Of a DNA stretch of 64,000 nucleotides, positions 8,077 to 17,340 are shown piece after piece. The DNA lies in assembly GCF_009664365.1 (NCBI RefSeq), contig NZ_CP044310.1, positions 4,281,001-4,345,000 on the forward strand. Direction: 5' to 3'. The notes beneath the pieces were generated by a model. That model was not told the origin of the DNA. It saw only the letters and a list, made by a program, of their open reading frames with translations, and did not search any database. Within the stretch, counting starts at the first letter, position 1. Each line of letters begins with the position of its first letter. The position numbers and the translations under genes are program-made. The DNA is from Paenibacillus xylanilyticus (lineage in GTDB: Bacteria; Bacillota; Bacilli; Paenibacillales; Paenibacillaceae).

Positions 8077-9063
8077 TTAATACTCCGCAAGGGTGCGCAT
8101 GGCTTCCTTCGCTTTATCCTTGCTAAGCATGTAGAATTTCTCCAGTGTAGGGCTGATTGGCATTGCCGGTACGTCCGGTCCGCAAAGACGCTGAATAGGT
8201 GCATCCAGATCGAACAGGCACTCTTCGCTGATAATAGCCGCAACTTCGGCACCAACACCACCTGTTTTGTTGTCCTCGTGAACAATAAGCACCTTACCTG
8301 TCTGACGAGCCGAAGCGATGATCGCTTCACGGTCAAGCGGCTGCAGTGTACGCAGATCCAGAACGTGGGAAGTAATCCCTTCTTCACGCTCCAGTTCTTC
8401 CGCTGCCTGCATTACAAAATGCAGCGGCTGGCTGTACCCGATAACCGTAATATCCGCACCTTCACGAAGCACATTTGCTTTGCCGATCGGAACGATGTAA
8501 TCATCCTCTGGTACATCTTCTTTAATCAGCTTGTAACACTTCTTATTTTCAAAGAACAATACCGGATCCGGGTCACGGACGGCAGCTTTGAGCAAACCTT
8601 TGGCGTCGTATGCCGAGTAAGGAGCGATGATTTTCAAACCAGGTGTACCGAAGAAAATGGATTCCGGACATTGTGAATGATACAATCCTCCGAAAATCCC
8701 TCCTCCAATCGGCGCACGAATAACAATCGGACAGCTCCAGTCATTGTTGGAACGATAACGGATTTTGGCCGCTTCACTAATGATCTGATTGGTTGCCGGC
8801 AGCATAAAGTCTGAATATTGCATCTCCGCAATGGGCTTCATGCCATACATAGCCGCCCCAATGGCTACTCCTGCAATGGCCGATTCGGACAAAGGTGTAT
8901 CCATCACACGCATCTCGCCGAATTGCTCTTGCAAGCCTTTGGTTGTGGTAAACACGCCGCCTTTGACACCGACGTCTTCACCCAGTACAAAGACATTCTC
9001 GTCTCGCTCCATCTCTTCTTTCATCGCAAGACGGATCGCATCTATATATTCCATAACCGCCAT
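8077..9063 (-). CDS. bkdAB: Branched-chain 2-oxoacid dehydrogenase E1 beta
   Basis: A 328-residue transketolase-like E1 beta subunit (MAVMEYIDAIRLAMKEEM start, GEDVGVKGGVF, SDFMLPATNQI, VHEDNKTGGVGAEVAA). With E1 alpha it decarboxylates branched-chain 2-oxoacids using thiamine diphosphate. It begins three bases after the bkdAA stop, so the two subunits are made in step. Confidence 0.92.
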   Translation of the reverse strand: MAVMEYIDAIRLAMKEEMERDENVFVLGEDVGVKGGVFTTTKGLQEQFGEMRVMDTPLSESAIAGVAIGAAMYGMKPIAEMQYSDFMLPATNQIISEAAKIRYRSNNDWSCPIVIRAPIGGGIFGGLYHSQCPESIFFGTPGLKIIAPYSAYDAKGLLKAAVRDPDPVLFFENKKCYKLIKEDVPEDDYIVPIGKANVLREGADITVIGYSQPLHFVMQAAEELEREEGITSHVLDLRTLQPLDREAIIASARQTGKVLIVHEDNKTGGVGAEVAAIISEECLFDLDAPIQRLCGPDVPAMPISPTLEKFYMLSKDKAKEAMRTLAEY

Positions 9064-9065
9064 GA

Positions 9066-10094
9066 TTACCGTCCCCCTTCTTCGCTGTCCGCATAAACGT
9101 GCGTCAGAGTGTCCTCAGGTTTCGGATATGGCGCGTTGTCTGCATATTCAGTCGCTTCTTTCATTTCCAGCGCGAGCTGGGAAGCCAGATCCGCATCCCG
9201 GGCTTCGTCCCAGATGCCGCAATCAATCAAATAATTTTTCATCCGAAGAACGCCGTCCTTCTTCCAATTCTCATCAACCTCTTCCTTGGTCCGGTAAGCC
9301 AGATCATTGTCGGAAGTGGAGTGAGGAGACAAACGGTACATCATGGCTTCAATCAGGGTAGGGCCTTCACCGGCAATTGCACGGCGGCGCGCTTCTTTGA
9401 CGGCAGCATATACTTCGAGCGCATCATTGCCATCAACCCGTAGTCCAGGGAAGCCGTATCCCAGTGCACGATCCGATATCTTGCCGCTAAGCTGCTTATG
9501 GACCGGAACCGAGATGGCGTACTGGTTATTCTCACACATAATAATGACAGGCAGCTTGTGAACTCCAGCGAAGTTAGCCCCTTCGTGGAAGTCTCCCTGG
9601 TTGCTTGAGCCTTCACCAAACGTAACAAAAGAAACAAATTCTTTTTTCTGCATTTTTGCTGCCAGTGCAAAACCTACGGCATGCGGTACTTGAGTAGTAA
9701 CCGGGCTTGAGCCCGTAACAATTCGCAGCTTTTTATGACCAAAATGCCCCGGCATCTGACGGCCGCCGCTATTCGGATCTTCCGCCTTGGCAAAAGCAGA
9801 GAGCATCAGCTCGCGAGGCGTCATGCCTACCGCCAATACAAAGCCGTAATCGCGGTAATAAGGTAAGTAATAATCGTGATCCCGGTCCAGTCCAAAAGCA
9901 GCACCCACTTGTGCAGCTTCCTGACCTACACCGGATACGTGAAAGTTAATTTTGCCGGCCCGCTGCAAGAGCAAGCAACGTTCATCGAACTTGCGTGCAA
10001 GCAGCATGTATTTGTACATGTCCAATACTTCTCCATCGCTAAGTCCCAGCTGTTCATGCCGGTGGACCGCATCTGCAGTACCTTGTGAACTCAT
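9066..10094 (-). CDS. bkdAA: Branched-chain 2-oxoacid dehydrogenase E1 alpha
   Basis: A 342-residue E1 alpha subunit. The thiamine diphosphate motif runs from GEGSSNQGDFHEG to MCENNQYAI, with GEG in place of the usual GDG, a common variant. The phosphorylation-loop region RLSPHSTSDND is present. A strong AAAGGAGGTACC ribosome site precedes the ATG. A 140-base gap separates it from lpdV and includes a possible weak terminator and a TATAAT, so bkdAA may also have its own promoter. Confidence 0.92.
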   Translation of the reverse strand: MSSQGTADAVHRHEQLGLSDGEVLDMYKYMLLARKFDERCLLLQRAGKINFHVSGVGQEAAQVGAAFGLDRDHDYYLPYYRDYGFVLAVGMTPRELMLSAFAKAEDPNSGGRQMPGHFGHKKLRIVTGSSPVTTQVPHAVGFALAAKMQKKEFVSFVTFGEGSSNQGDFHEGANFAGVHKLPVIIMCENNQYAISVPVHKQLSGKISDRALGYGFPGLRVDGNDALEVYAAVKEARRRAIAGEGPTLIEAMMYRLSPHSTSDNDLAYRTKEEVDENWKKDGVLRMKNYLIDCGIWDEARDADLASQLALEMKEATEYADNAPYPKPEDTLTHVYADSEEGGR

Positions 10095-10194
10095 ATGAGG
10101 TACCTCCTTTTAATCAGAGCCTGTGCCCGTCTTACAACCCGATCTTATAACCTGGTACTAAGACTTGGCTTAACCTTATTATAATCCCTTTTGC

Positions 10195-10220
10195 CCAAAA
10201 AAGGAAAGAACCTTTCTCAT
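10195..10220 (-). terminator. Weak hairpin with T run after lpdV
   Basis: On the minus strand GAAAG and CTTTC flank a three-base loop and are followed by six T. The stem is short, so read-through into bkdAA is likely. Confidence 0.35.
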
Positions 10221-10234
10221 AAGTCTGTCCAGAC

Positions 10235-11659
10235 CTACATTCCAATGGCTTTTCCGTCTACGGCCAGCATGGCTTCGCCCATAATTTCGGACAATGAAGG
10301 ATGCGGATGGATCGTCTGTCCCACTTCCCATGGCGTCGCATCCAGCATTTGTGCCAGTGAAGCCTCAGCGATCAGTTCCGTTACATGGGTACCAATCATA
10401 TGTACACCCAATATATCATTCGTCTTGGCATCGGCGATTACCTTCACAAAACCGTCCCGGTTTCCATGAACGAGTGATTTGCCAATCGCCTGAAACGGAA
10501 ACTTGCCGGTTTTGACATCGAAACCACGCTCTTTCGCTTCACGCTCCGTGAAACCAATGCTTGCTGCTTCAGGACGAGTGTACACACACCGGGGAATACG
10601 GTGGGATTCGACGGCATGAACCGATTCACCTGCGAGGTGATTCACGGCCAGAATGCCTTCATGACTCGCAGCGTGTGCAAGCTGTAATCCACCAATGCAA
10701 TCCCCGATCGCATAGATATGTCCTTCACCAGTCTGTAGATGCTTGTTTACTGCGATGAATCCGCGGTCCAATTTGATATCGGTGTTTTCGAGTCCAATAT
10801 TTTCGACATTAGCCTGCCGCCCCACTGATATCAGCATTTTGTCCGCACTGAGCGTCTCCTGCTGATCGTTATTCATCTGAACATTAATTCGAACGCCTTC
10901 TTGACCAGCCTCATATGATTCTGGCATGATTTTAGCCTTTGTCAGGAAGCGTACTCCGCGTTTGCCAAGCAGCCGCTGCATCTCCCTTGCCACGTCTTCG
11001 TCTTCTGCGGGTAATACATGATCGGCAGCCTCGACAACCGTAATGTCCACCCCGAAGTCATTCAGCATGGATGCCCATTCCAGTCCAATCACGCCACCAC
11101 CCACGATGATGAGTGATGTTGGCAATTCATCCATCCGCAGAGCTTCGTCACTGCTCATGATATACCGGCCATCCGGCTCCAGGCCCGGAAGTACGCGCGG
11201 ACGTGACCCGGTAGCAATGATGAGATTGGTTGGCACAACCGTATCCATCTCCCCATCTTCAAACTCCACAGCTACCGCTCCGCTCTGAGGTGAGAATATG
11301 GACGGTCCGATTACACGGCCTTTGGCATATACAACCTGGATCTTATTTTTTTTCATCAAATATTGAACACCTTGATGCAGCTGCTCCACAATGGCGTCCT
11401 TGCGCGCCTGTACCTTGGGAAATACCAGCGTTGCTCCTGCTGTTTCGATTCCGTACGATTCGCTCTCTTGAATCTCAGCGTACACTTCGGCACTTCTCAA
11501 TAGCGACTTGCTAGGAATACACCCGCGATGCAAGCAGGTACCCCCAAGCTTGTCCTTCTCAATAATGACAACCTGTTTACCCAACTGGGCAGCACGAATT
11601 GCGGCAACGTAACCTCCGGTCCCTCCTCCGAGAATGGCAACATCACATGTAATTGGCAT
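10235..11659 (-). CDS. lpdV: Dihydrolipoyl dehydrogenase (E3)
   Basis: A 474-residue flavoprotein disulfide reductase. The N-terminal FAD fold (AILGGGTGGYVAAIRAAQLG) is followed by the redox-active disulfide GGTCLHRGCIPSKSLL. A second NAD fold reads IIVGGGVIGLEWASML, and the C-terminal interface carries the catalytic HPHPSLSE. It reoxidises the E2 lipoyl group. Its position upstream of bkdAA/AB/B matches lpdV of the B. subtilis bkd operon; no bkdR, ptb, buk or bcd gene is seen nearby. Confidence 0.92.
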   Translation of the reverse strand: MPITCDVAILGGGTGGYVAAIRAAQLGKQVVIIEKDKLGGTCLHRGCIPSKSLLRSAEVYAEIQESESYGIETAGATLVFPKVQARKDAIVEQLHQGVQYLMKKNKIQVVYAKGRVIGPSIFSPQSGAVAVEFEDGEMDTVVPTNLIIATGSRPRVLPGLEPDGRYIMSSDEALRMDELPTSLIIVGGGVIGLEWASMLNDFGVDITVVEAADHVLPAEDEDVAREMQRLLGKRGVRFLTKAKIMPESYEAGQEGVRINVQMNNDQQETLSADKMLISVGRQANVENIGLENTDIKLDRGFIAVNKHLQTGEGHIYAIGDCIGGLQLAHAASHEGILAVNHLAGESVHAVESHRIPRCVYTRPEAASIGFTEREAKERGFDVKTGKFPFQAIGKSLVHGNRDGFVKVIADAKTNDILGVHMIGTHVTELIAEASLAQMLDATPWEVGQTIHPHPSLSEIMGEAMLAVDGKAIGM

Positions 11660-11888
11660 CTTTTATGTTCTCCTCTATCAATATGATTAGTTATGAATGG
11701 AACGATGTTGATGATGATGAAAAGCCTTTTGCAGAACTTTACTATATTTCATTGTACTCCCCTTGGGCAGTCAACTCAAAGTTTGTCCTAACACATGGAC
11801 AGCGTGCACAAACCAAGCTATGATGGAATCAGGCATGACCTGTAAGCGCAACCTTTATTTTACGTCGACATTTGGCAGAAGGGGTTAA

Positions 11889-12206
11889 ATGGTGATGAAT
11901 ACTAGACTGGTCTTTGCACGGTTTTTGGCGATTTTGGTCCTGGTTATTCCTGGACTAATGGCCATGAAAGGTTTTTTGATGATGAAAGACGCCCTTTTCC
12001 TATATTATGCTGAGCACGGGAATGATCAGATCTCACCAGGATTCCAGTGGCTTTCCTTTGGAGGCGGGCTTCTCCTGTTTGCTGCAGGCATGAGTTTCTT
12101 GGGGGGCTGGATTTTGTTCCGTGACCGTAAACGCAATTATGTGGGTCCCCGTTTCCGTTCCAAAAACACAACCGAACAGGCAGAGACACCCGGCAAGCTT
12201 TCCTAA
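11889..12206 (+). CDS. DUF2627 membrane protein (YqzF-like)
   Basis: About 105 residues with two membrane helices (roughly 8-28 and 52-76) joined by a short acidic loop and ending in a basic and polar tail. It resembles the DUF2627 family, found near bkd genes in Bacillales, as here. Function unknown. ATG 11889, GTG 11892 and ATG 11895 all follow AGAAGGGG (ends at 11884), so the exact start is open. Confidence 0.7.
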   Translation: MVMNTRLVFARFLAILVLVIPGLMAMKGFLMMKDALFLYYAEHGNDQISPGFQWLSFGGGLLLFAAGMSFLGGWILFRDRKRNYVGPRFRSKNTTEQAETPGKLS

Positions 12207-12219
12207 GTCCGGGCTTTTT
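12189..12219 (+). terminator. Terminator of the DUF2627 gene
   Basis: CCCGG and CCGGG form a stem overlapping the stop codon, followed by CTTTTTG. Confidence 0.6.
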
Positions 12220-12371
12220 GCTGTTCTCCCTAGCTTTATCATTCAATCTGGATCGGGTATAATGCTTATTTATTCACATGGATTTCTCATGGATATCTCT
12301 GCATCTTCCCACACGTTACTAGAAGAAAATGATGTGAATGATCGACTTCAAAAAAGACAGGATGGTTTAAC

Positions 12372-12719
12372 ATGATATCGTTTCTCATGACGCTGAAAAG
12401 ATTACTCAAGGGCATTTTCCACGCGTTCAAGGACCCCAAGTTTCTCGCACTTTTTATCTTGACTGCAGCAACACTGCTGTCAGGAACCTTGTTCTATACC
12501 CGTGTTGAAGGGCTGCACTGGATCGATGCGCTTTATTTCTGCGCCGTGACTTTGACGACGGTGGGGCATCCTGAATTTGTGCCTACCACCGGATTCAGCA
12601 AAGCATTTACCGTAATCTACATGTATGCCGGCATTGGCCTTACCTTTGCCATGATTGCCAGAATTACAGCAGGTATTCTATTTCCTCGCAAATTGCAGAC
12701 AGAAGAGAACCCGGAGTAA
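12372..12719 (+). CDS. Two-helix potassium channel-like protein
   Basis: A 115-residue protein with helix, pore loop, helix layout. The pore region reads LHWIDALYFCAVTLTTVGHPEF, which matches the ion-channel (PF07885) pore except that the selectivity filter is TVGH rather than TVGY or TVGF. No cytoplasmic RCK domain is attached. It may be a small K+ channel, but selectivity is uncertain because of the His. Ends in a hairpin shared with the convergent gene. Confidence 0.7.
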   Translation: MISFLMTLKRLLKGIFHAFKDPKFLALFILTAATLLSGTLFYTRVEGLHWIDALYFCAVTLTTVGHPEFVPTTGFSKAFTVIYMYAGIGLTFAMIARITAGILFPRKLQTEENPE

Positions 12720-12729
12720 TCTCCGGGTT
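12708..12729. terminator. Hairpin between convergent genes
   Basis: AACCCGGAG and CTCCGGGTT form a perfect nine-base stem across the stop codons of the channel gene and the small coiled-coil gene. Neither side has a strong T run. Confidence 0.5.
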
Positions 12730-12940
12730 ATTCGTATAATGCATCCCTCAGCTTCGTTGACATGCGGGATTCTTTGGAAGAAGACTTCAGAATGGTTCTG
12801 CGCAGGGTTAAATTGCTGGCCTGCAGCCGCTCTATTTCCGCAAACAGATCGGCAATCAGTGCCTCTGTGCCTTCATGAAGGACAGCTTGTCCCTTTAATT
12901 CCTCATACCGCTGCTGCATTTCATTTATTGCTCCACTCAC
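12728..12940 (-). CDS. Small coiled-coil protein, unknown
   Basis: A 70-residue frame starting at GTG (12940) after AAGAGGTG. The sequence is charged and heptad-rich (EALIADLFAEIERLQASNL) and looks like a short coiled coil. No known family is recognised. It is convergent with the channel gene. Confidence 0.55.
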   Translation of the reverse strand: MSGAINEMQQRYEELKGQAVLHEGTEALIADLFAEIERLQASNLTLRRTILKSSSKESRMSTKLRDALYE

Positions 12941-13118
12941 TTGTAAAACACCTCTTTTCCAATACTACAGCTTCACAACTGCCGTTCCCAACAGTGTAAT
13001 AATCCATATAGTAACACAAAGCAGCTTGGATTAGTTCTAGCTCTGACCGGAGATTTTGTGGTACTCTGTAATGGTCGCTTTTTTTGTTGAATCCGTATGT
13101 GAGAGGAGTAGCAGCACC

Positions 13119-13712
13119 GTGCAAACAGGACGTATTACCGTAATTACTGGACCGATGTTCAGTGAAAAATCCGGTGAACTCATTCGCCGTTGTCAGAAAT
13201 TGATTCAATTTGGCCGTAAAAAGGTCGTTGCTTACAAACCAGCCGAAGATGATCGGTTTGCTCAGGACGAGATTGTCAGCCGAATCGGATATCGTCTTCC
13301 TGCCCATTCCATCCCCCGGCAATTAACTCCGGAATCCGTGGAGATGATTCTTGCTCAGACCAAAGATGCTGATGTGGTTGCTTTTGATGAAGTGCAATTT
13401 TTCAGCAGTGCCATCATGGACCTCGTCTCCGAGCTTGCCTATTGCGGCAAACACGTGATTGTAGATGGTCTTAATATGGATTATCGTGGCAAGGAATTCG
13501 GATATATTGGGGGTCTGCTCGCCATGGCAGATGACATTGAGAAGCTCTCCGCATTCTGTGCGGTTTGCGGAAGCCCTGATGCTGCCTTCACTCAACGTAT
13601 TGTGAACGGAGAACCAGTCACTCTTGGTCCGGTTGTCATGATTGGCGATTCGGAAGCCTACGAACCACGCTGCCGCTGCTGTTTCATTCCTCCTCACAAA
13701 GTAGAATGCTAG
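13119..13712 (+). CDS. tdk: Thymidine kinase
   Basis: A 197-residue type II thymidine kinase. The phosphate loop reads GPMFSEKSGELIRR, with Glu where the family usually has Gly. The Walker B region is VVAFDEVQFF, the lasso domain carries zinc cysteines in CAVC and CRCC, and the substrate region is GLNMDYRGKEFG. It phosphorylates thymidine in salvage. I chose the GTG at 13119, ten bases after AGAGGAG; in-frame codons further upstream (from 13056) have no site and would add a non-homologous extension. Confidence 0.85.
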   Translation: MQTGRITVITGPMFSEKSGELIRRCQKLIQFGRKKVVAYKPAEDDRFAQDEIVSRIGYRLPAHSIPRQLTPESVEMILAQTKDADVVAFDEVQFFSSAIMDLVSELAYCGKHVIVDGLNMDYRGKEFGYIGGLLAMADDIEKLSAFCAVCGSPDAAFTQRIVNGEPVTLGPVVMIGDSEAYEPRCRCCFIPPHKVEC

Positions 13713-13780
13713 TTCAGCTTTTATTATATATTCGGCAGGTTCTCTGAAGCAGAACTCAGAGTCAGACCTGCCTGTTCTTA

Positions 13781-13804
13781 AAAAGCCCTGAAGGGCTTTT
13801 TTTG
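13781..13804 (+). terminator. Terminator of tdk
   Basis: AAAGCCCTGAAGGGCTTTTTTT is a compact stem with a T run. A second, longer inverted repeat (GGCAGGT ... ACCTGCC, 13735-13772) lies before it. Confidence 0.85.
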
Positions 13805-13891
13805 CTTGACCACCGCATTCGCTCTACCCGGTTCAACATTCATTACAAAAAAGCACCGCTTCAAAGCGATGCTCTAATTCGTAGTCTCCCA

Positions 13892-14368
13892 CTAGTCGCG
13901 GGAAACAAAATATTTGTTGGTCATGTAGTATGCGTCACCGCGGGACGTTTCTACCATTCCTTTTTTGGCGTCCAGAAATACGATCTCTTTACACTTCGTA
14001 CAATACCATTTGGTTCGCTTATATGGAGATTCCGTTACATATGCCGTACCGCACTTGCAATCAATTTTCATCAATAGCTCGGTTGATTTATATGCACTGG
14101 ATAAGCGTTCCAGACTATCCTGCTGCTGTGTGGGCATGATGGTCTGTTGATAATCGGATAAATGATTTTGAACTTTGAAATCGGCCACGAGGCCTGCATT
14201 CAATCCAAAGAACTCTTTCCCAATCTCGGTCACGAAGCGCTTCTCATTTCTGTAGCAATCCAGCCACTCAACAATCTGCTTATTAGACAGTGGAACCGTA
14301 CCCTTGATACCGCTGTTTAAGGTGTAGGTCATGATGTATAAAGTATCGTCTTGTCTACCTGAGTACAT
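13892..14368 (-). CDS. Hypothetical zinc-ribbon-like protein
   Basis: A 158-residue protein with a C-terminal four-cysteine ribbon (DCKCG ... WYCTKCKE) and no recognised enzyme domain. The AAGGAGG site just before the ATG at 14368 supports the start. The cysteine pairs suggest a structural zinc. Function unknown. Confidence 0.7.
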   Translation of the reverse strand: MYSGRQDDTLYIMTYTLNSGIKGTVPLSNKQIVEWLDCYRNEKRFVTEIGKEFFGLNAGLVADFKVQNHLSDYQQTIMPTQQQDSLERLSSAYKSTELLMKIDCKCGTAYVTESPYKRTKWYCTKCKEIVFLDAKKGMVETSRGDAYYMTNKYFVSRD

Positions 14369-14457
14369 TAGAATCCTCCTTCGAATACATTTGCTAATGT
14401 ACTACAAAAATGCTCATAAATCAAAGCAATGTTATTTCCTGAGCATGATTCTTCCTA

Positions 14458-14673
14458 TTAAATGGGGTACATTCCACGTTCATCCGCCAACAGCTTACAA
14501 GAACTGCATACACCTGTAACATTTCCCTGAGGCGCTGCGTAATGAACGACTGATTCAACTTTTTTCTTGCAAATGGAGCAGTAGTGCCTCCTTTCTTTTT
14601 TAGGTGTGTAGTCAGATAGCTTCACTACGTTTTGTTTGCGTCTGAATCCGTGTAAGAAGCCCAGCCATTTCAT
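14458..14673 (-). CDS. Small zinc-finger protein, unknown
   Basis: A 71-residue protein with basic N terminus and two Cys pairs (HYCSICKKK and GVCSSCK), likely one zinc finger. It has the size and cysteine layout of small Bacillales zinc-finger proteins but I do not recognise a family. It follows the 13892-14368 gene on the same strand in the opposite genomic order, with about 90 bases between them. Confidence 0.6.
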   Translation of the reverse strand: MKWLGFLHGFRRKQNVVKLSDYTPKKERRHYCSICKKKVESVVHYAAPQGNVTGVCSSCKLLADERGMYPI

Positions 14674-14904
14674 CTCACTCTCACTCTTTCTCTAGACTAG
14701 ATTGCAGCCATTCTTCGTCGTTCTCCGGTCAAATTGAACCTGCCAGTATTATGTATACAATTCCCAGTTGTGCACGTCTATCTCATAATCTATTCGACGT
14801 TTTAGAGCCTTTTCCTGTCTTTAATCGGTACACATATCAAAAAAAACCGACAAAAGCTATCCTCCCTATCGAGGGTCAAGGACAGCCGTGTCAGTATTGA
14901 TTCA

Positions 14905-15549
14905 TTATTTATAAAAGGTACCCAATACTTCCAGCGCAGGTGAACGCTCAATTCGGAACGGATAGATATACCCTTGATTAAACCGGGTAAACCTTCTGCT
15001 CCACAGATCCAGCCCCGAGGTAAATTGATAGGCCTGATATACAAATTTGGAGCAATAATTTCGTTCAATGCTTCGCAAATTGGTCTGCAATCGATAAAAC
15101 TTAACCTGCTTGTAGTGTTCATGCACCCACTCGGCCGCACGCTGTCCAGCCTGGTTTAAACGTGAACGAAATACAATGAAACGATCTCCTTCATAGAACC
15201 TTGTAAGATACCACTCCAGGGAATCAGCGAACACGGGTCCATAAGGATGAACATGATACACTTTGCCGTCCAGCCCAATAATCCCCATATGTCCTGCATA
15301 ATAGGTCGATTCAGAACTTGGCGTGTACACGATATCTCCCGGTTCCAGCTTCATTTGCCCCAGTTCTGCGACAGGAAGATCCTGCTGCAGCCGTTTGGCT
15401 GCGGATCGCTCACGCCTGCTCTCCACCAGTAATCGATGCAAAGCACCGGCAACAGCAAGATAAATGGCTGCGTATTTGATTCGTTTTATCTTAAAGCGCT
15501 TGACCCATCGCGCCGTCGATTTGGCTGCACGCTGAATCGTTTTCTTCAT
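14905..15549 (-). CDS. YiiX/YebB-like NlpC/P60-fold protein
   Basis: A 214-residue protein. After a basic N terminus and a hydrophobic stretch (YAAIYLAVAGALHRLL, possible membrane anchor) come the permuted papain-fold motifs: LEPGDIVYTPSS, the His motif AGHMGIIG, VYHVHPYGP, and the Cys motif NYCSKFVYQAYQ. Members of this group are thought to act on cell-wall peptides or amide bonds, but the substrate is not known. No clear partner gene is adjacent. Confidence 0.75.
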   Translation of the reverse strand: MKKTIQRAAKSTARWVKRFKIKRIKYAAIYLAVAGALHRLLVESRRERSAAKRLQQDLPVAELGQMKLEPGDIVYTPSSESTYYAGHMGIIGLDGKVYHVHPYGPVFADSLEWYLTRFYEGDRFIVFRSRLNQAGQRAAEWVHEHYKQVKFYRLQTNLRSIERNYCSKFVYQAYQFTSGLDLWSRRFTRFNQGYIYPFRIERSPALEVLGTFYK

Positions 15550-15684
15550 GTTTTATCATGCTCCCGCTCTGATCTATTTGACAACAATCGACTTATATAT
15601 TTACAGGCAATATTATAGACAATGGACACCTCTTGTCAATTTCTCCCCATCTTATATTGCACAATTGCACAGAGTTCATACACG

Positions 15685-15721
15685 CAAAAAAAAGCAGCTT
15701 CTGTATACAACAGAATCTGCT
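15685..15721 (-). terminator. Terminator of the flavoprotein gene
   Basis: AGCAG-TTCTGT pairs with ACAGA-CTGCT and is followed on the minus strand by eight T, just after the reductase stop codon. Confidence 0.75.
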
Positions 15722-15739
15722 AGAACTTAATGGTGGCAT

Positions 15740-16777
15740 TTATTCCTCTACTACACCGAGAGCTTTGTTTTTCTCTTTGAATCGGCTGTTATGAGAAGAT
15801 ACATAGGCTACTTTTTCTGCCTCAGGATCCATGTATAGTTTGGCACTGTTGACCGCCAGGGCAGCATCCGTGAAAGTTCCTGCAATAAGATATAGCTTGC
15901 TGCCATAATCCACAAAGTCACCTGCAGCGAATACACCCGGAATATTGGTTTGAAGCTTCTCTGTTGTGGTTATGTGCCACTCTCCAAGATCCAATCCCCA
16001 GTCCCGAATGGGGCCAAAGTCACTCTTCATGCCGTGATTAACGATAATTGCATCGACTTCCAGCAGTTCACTTTGACCTGTTTCCACGTGGGATATCGTC
16101 ACTTGTTCAATGACTTCGCCACTAGCACTGTGCAGCGTATTCACTGCATAGGGTGTACGAACATCCACCGAGGATTCTCTCATACGAATGACATTTCGCT
16201 CCAGTCCGCCGAAGTGATCGCGTCGATGTACAACCGTGACTTGTTCTGCCAGAGCTTCAAGCTCATTGGCCCAGTCGACTGCAGAATCGCCTCCCCCAGA
16301 GATAAGCACACGTTTGCCACGGAAAGGTTCCAACTCCTGCACTGTGTAGTGCAGATTCGTTACCTCGTAACGGTCAGCTCCCTCAAGTTCCAGCTTCGCC
16401 ATTTTGTATATTCCATAACCGATTGCCATAATGACGGTGCGAGTCCAGTGCTTCTCACCAGTAGCAGCCGTCAGAATAATCGTACCGTCCGGCTGACGTT
16501 CAAACCCTTCAATTTGCTGTTCAAACACAATCGTAGGTTCAAACGTTCTCGCCTGTTCTTCCAACTGCTTAATCAGATTAGCGCATAAAATCGGTGTTAC
16601 ACCACCCACGTCCCAGATCATCTTCTCCGGATAAAAGAGCATGCGTCCACCGAGTCTGTCCCGTGCTTCAATCAATTTCGTTTTCATATCACGCATACCG
16701 CTATAAAAGGCAGAGTACATCCCGGCGGGACCTCCGCCGATAATGGTTACATCATATAGTTCCAACTGCTGATCCAT
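15740..16777 (-). CDS. Ferredoxin--NADP reductase-like flavoprotein (YumC/YcgT family)
   Basis: A 345-residue thioredoxin-reductase-like protein: FAD fold [24 protein letters not shown] fold [19 protein letters not shown], and the C-terminal FAD motif [13 protein letters not shown]. The CxxC redox pair of thioredoxin reductase is absent, as expected for ferredoxin--NADP reductases of this type. The start at 16777 follows GGAGGTAAC; longer in-frame ATGs upstream would read through the Fur box. The Fur box 45-65 bases upstream suggests iron-dependent repression, like ycgT of B. subtilis, which points to a role in iron release or iron-starvation redox. Confidence 0.85.
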   Translation of the reverse strand: MDQQLELYDVTIIGGGPAGMYSAFYSGMRDMKTKLIEARDRLGGRMLFYPEKMIWDVGGVTPILCANLIKQLEEQARTFEPTIVFEQQIEGFERQPDGTIILTAATGEKHWTRTVIMAIGYGIYKMAKLELEGADRYEVTNLHYTVQELEPFRGKRVLISGGGDSAVDWANELEALAEQVTVVHRRDHFGGLERNVIRMRESSVDVRTPYAVNTLHSASGEVIEQVTISHVETGQSELLEVDAIIVNHGMKSDFGPIRDWGLDLGEWHITTTEKLQTNIPGVFAAGDFVDYGSKLYLIAGTFTDAALAVNSAKLYMDPEAEKVAYVSSHNSRFKEKNKALGVVEE

Positions 16778-16820
16778 ATTAAAGTTACCTCCGTTAATTC
16801 GATCCCTAACATCGAGTATT

Positions 16821-16841
16821 TGATATCGATTCTCATTATCA
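16821..16841. promoter_or_regulatory. Fur box upstream of the flavoprotein gene
   Basis: The 21-bp inverted repeat TGATATCGA-T-TCTCATTATCA matches the Fur consensus built from TGATAAT/ATTATCA arms at nearly every position. A TGATAAT on the minus strand inside it could be the -10 of the promoter, so bound Fur would cover the promoter. Confidence 0.8.
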
Positions 16842-17340
16842 CTTAATTCATAGTTTAATGGGAATCTTATCGAAATACAATGGATAAAAACAAAACAATT
16901 TTTATAGATATCTTTTACATTTCCAAAAATCCATTCGGCTTTAAACGTGCATATTAGTTTCCCCATAATGGATGAAAATTTACCGGCAAAGTTTCTTCAT
17001 GGGATCTGGATGAGTTCTACGTATTTACTGGTCTTGCAAGTTGAAACGTGTTCGTGCACAAATTGATAAAACAGTTTCCATGAAGTTGATCCTTCTGGTT
17101 TTGCTTGAGTTGAGGCCCTCTCCTTATCATTTTAATAACTCAACAATACATGAGAACTCTCTTGCATAAATGTAAACTGAAGCGAAAATGGTGTAACTGA
17201 AGTTTGTTCCAAACAACATGTTTTACCTTGGTTTTAGGAAGTTAGGAAATGCTCGGTTATCTAGCATTAGAAAAAACTAAAAATAGTTCAACTAACAACC
17301 GATATTTAATTGTAATCATATGTAATCAGGAGGCGATTAA
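16842..17340. other. Intergenic region between divergent genes
   Basis: About 500 bases, AT-rich, with no open frame that has a ribosome site. It should hold the promoters of the reductase (minus) and the coiled-coil protein (plus). I see a short inverted repeat (TTGAGTT ... AACTCAA, about 17105-17160) but no named element. Confidence 0.4.

Noticed and set aside
8026..8676. Long open frame antisense to bkdAB
   Set aside because: A shadow of the GC-biased bkd coding frame; no ribosome site or known protein features.
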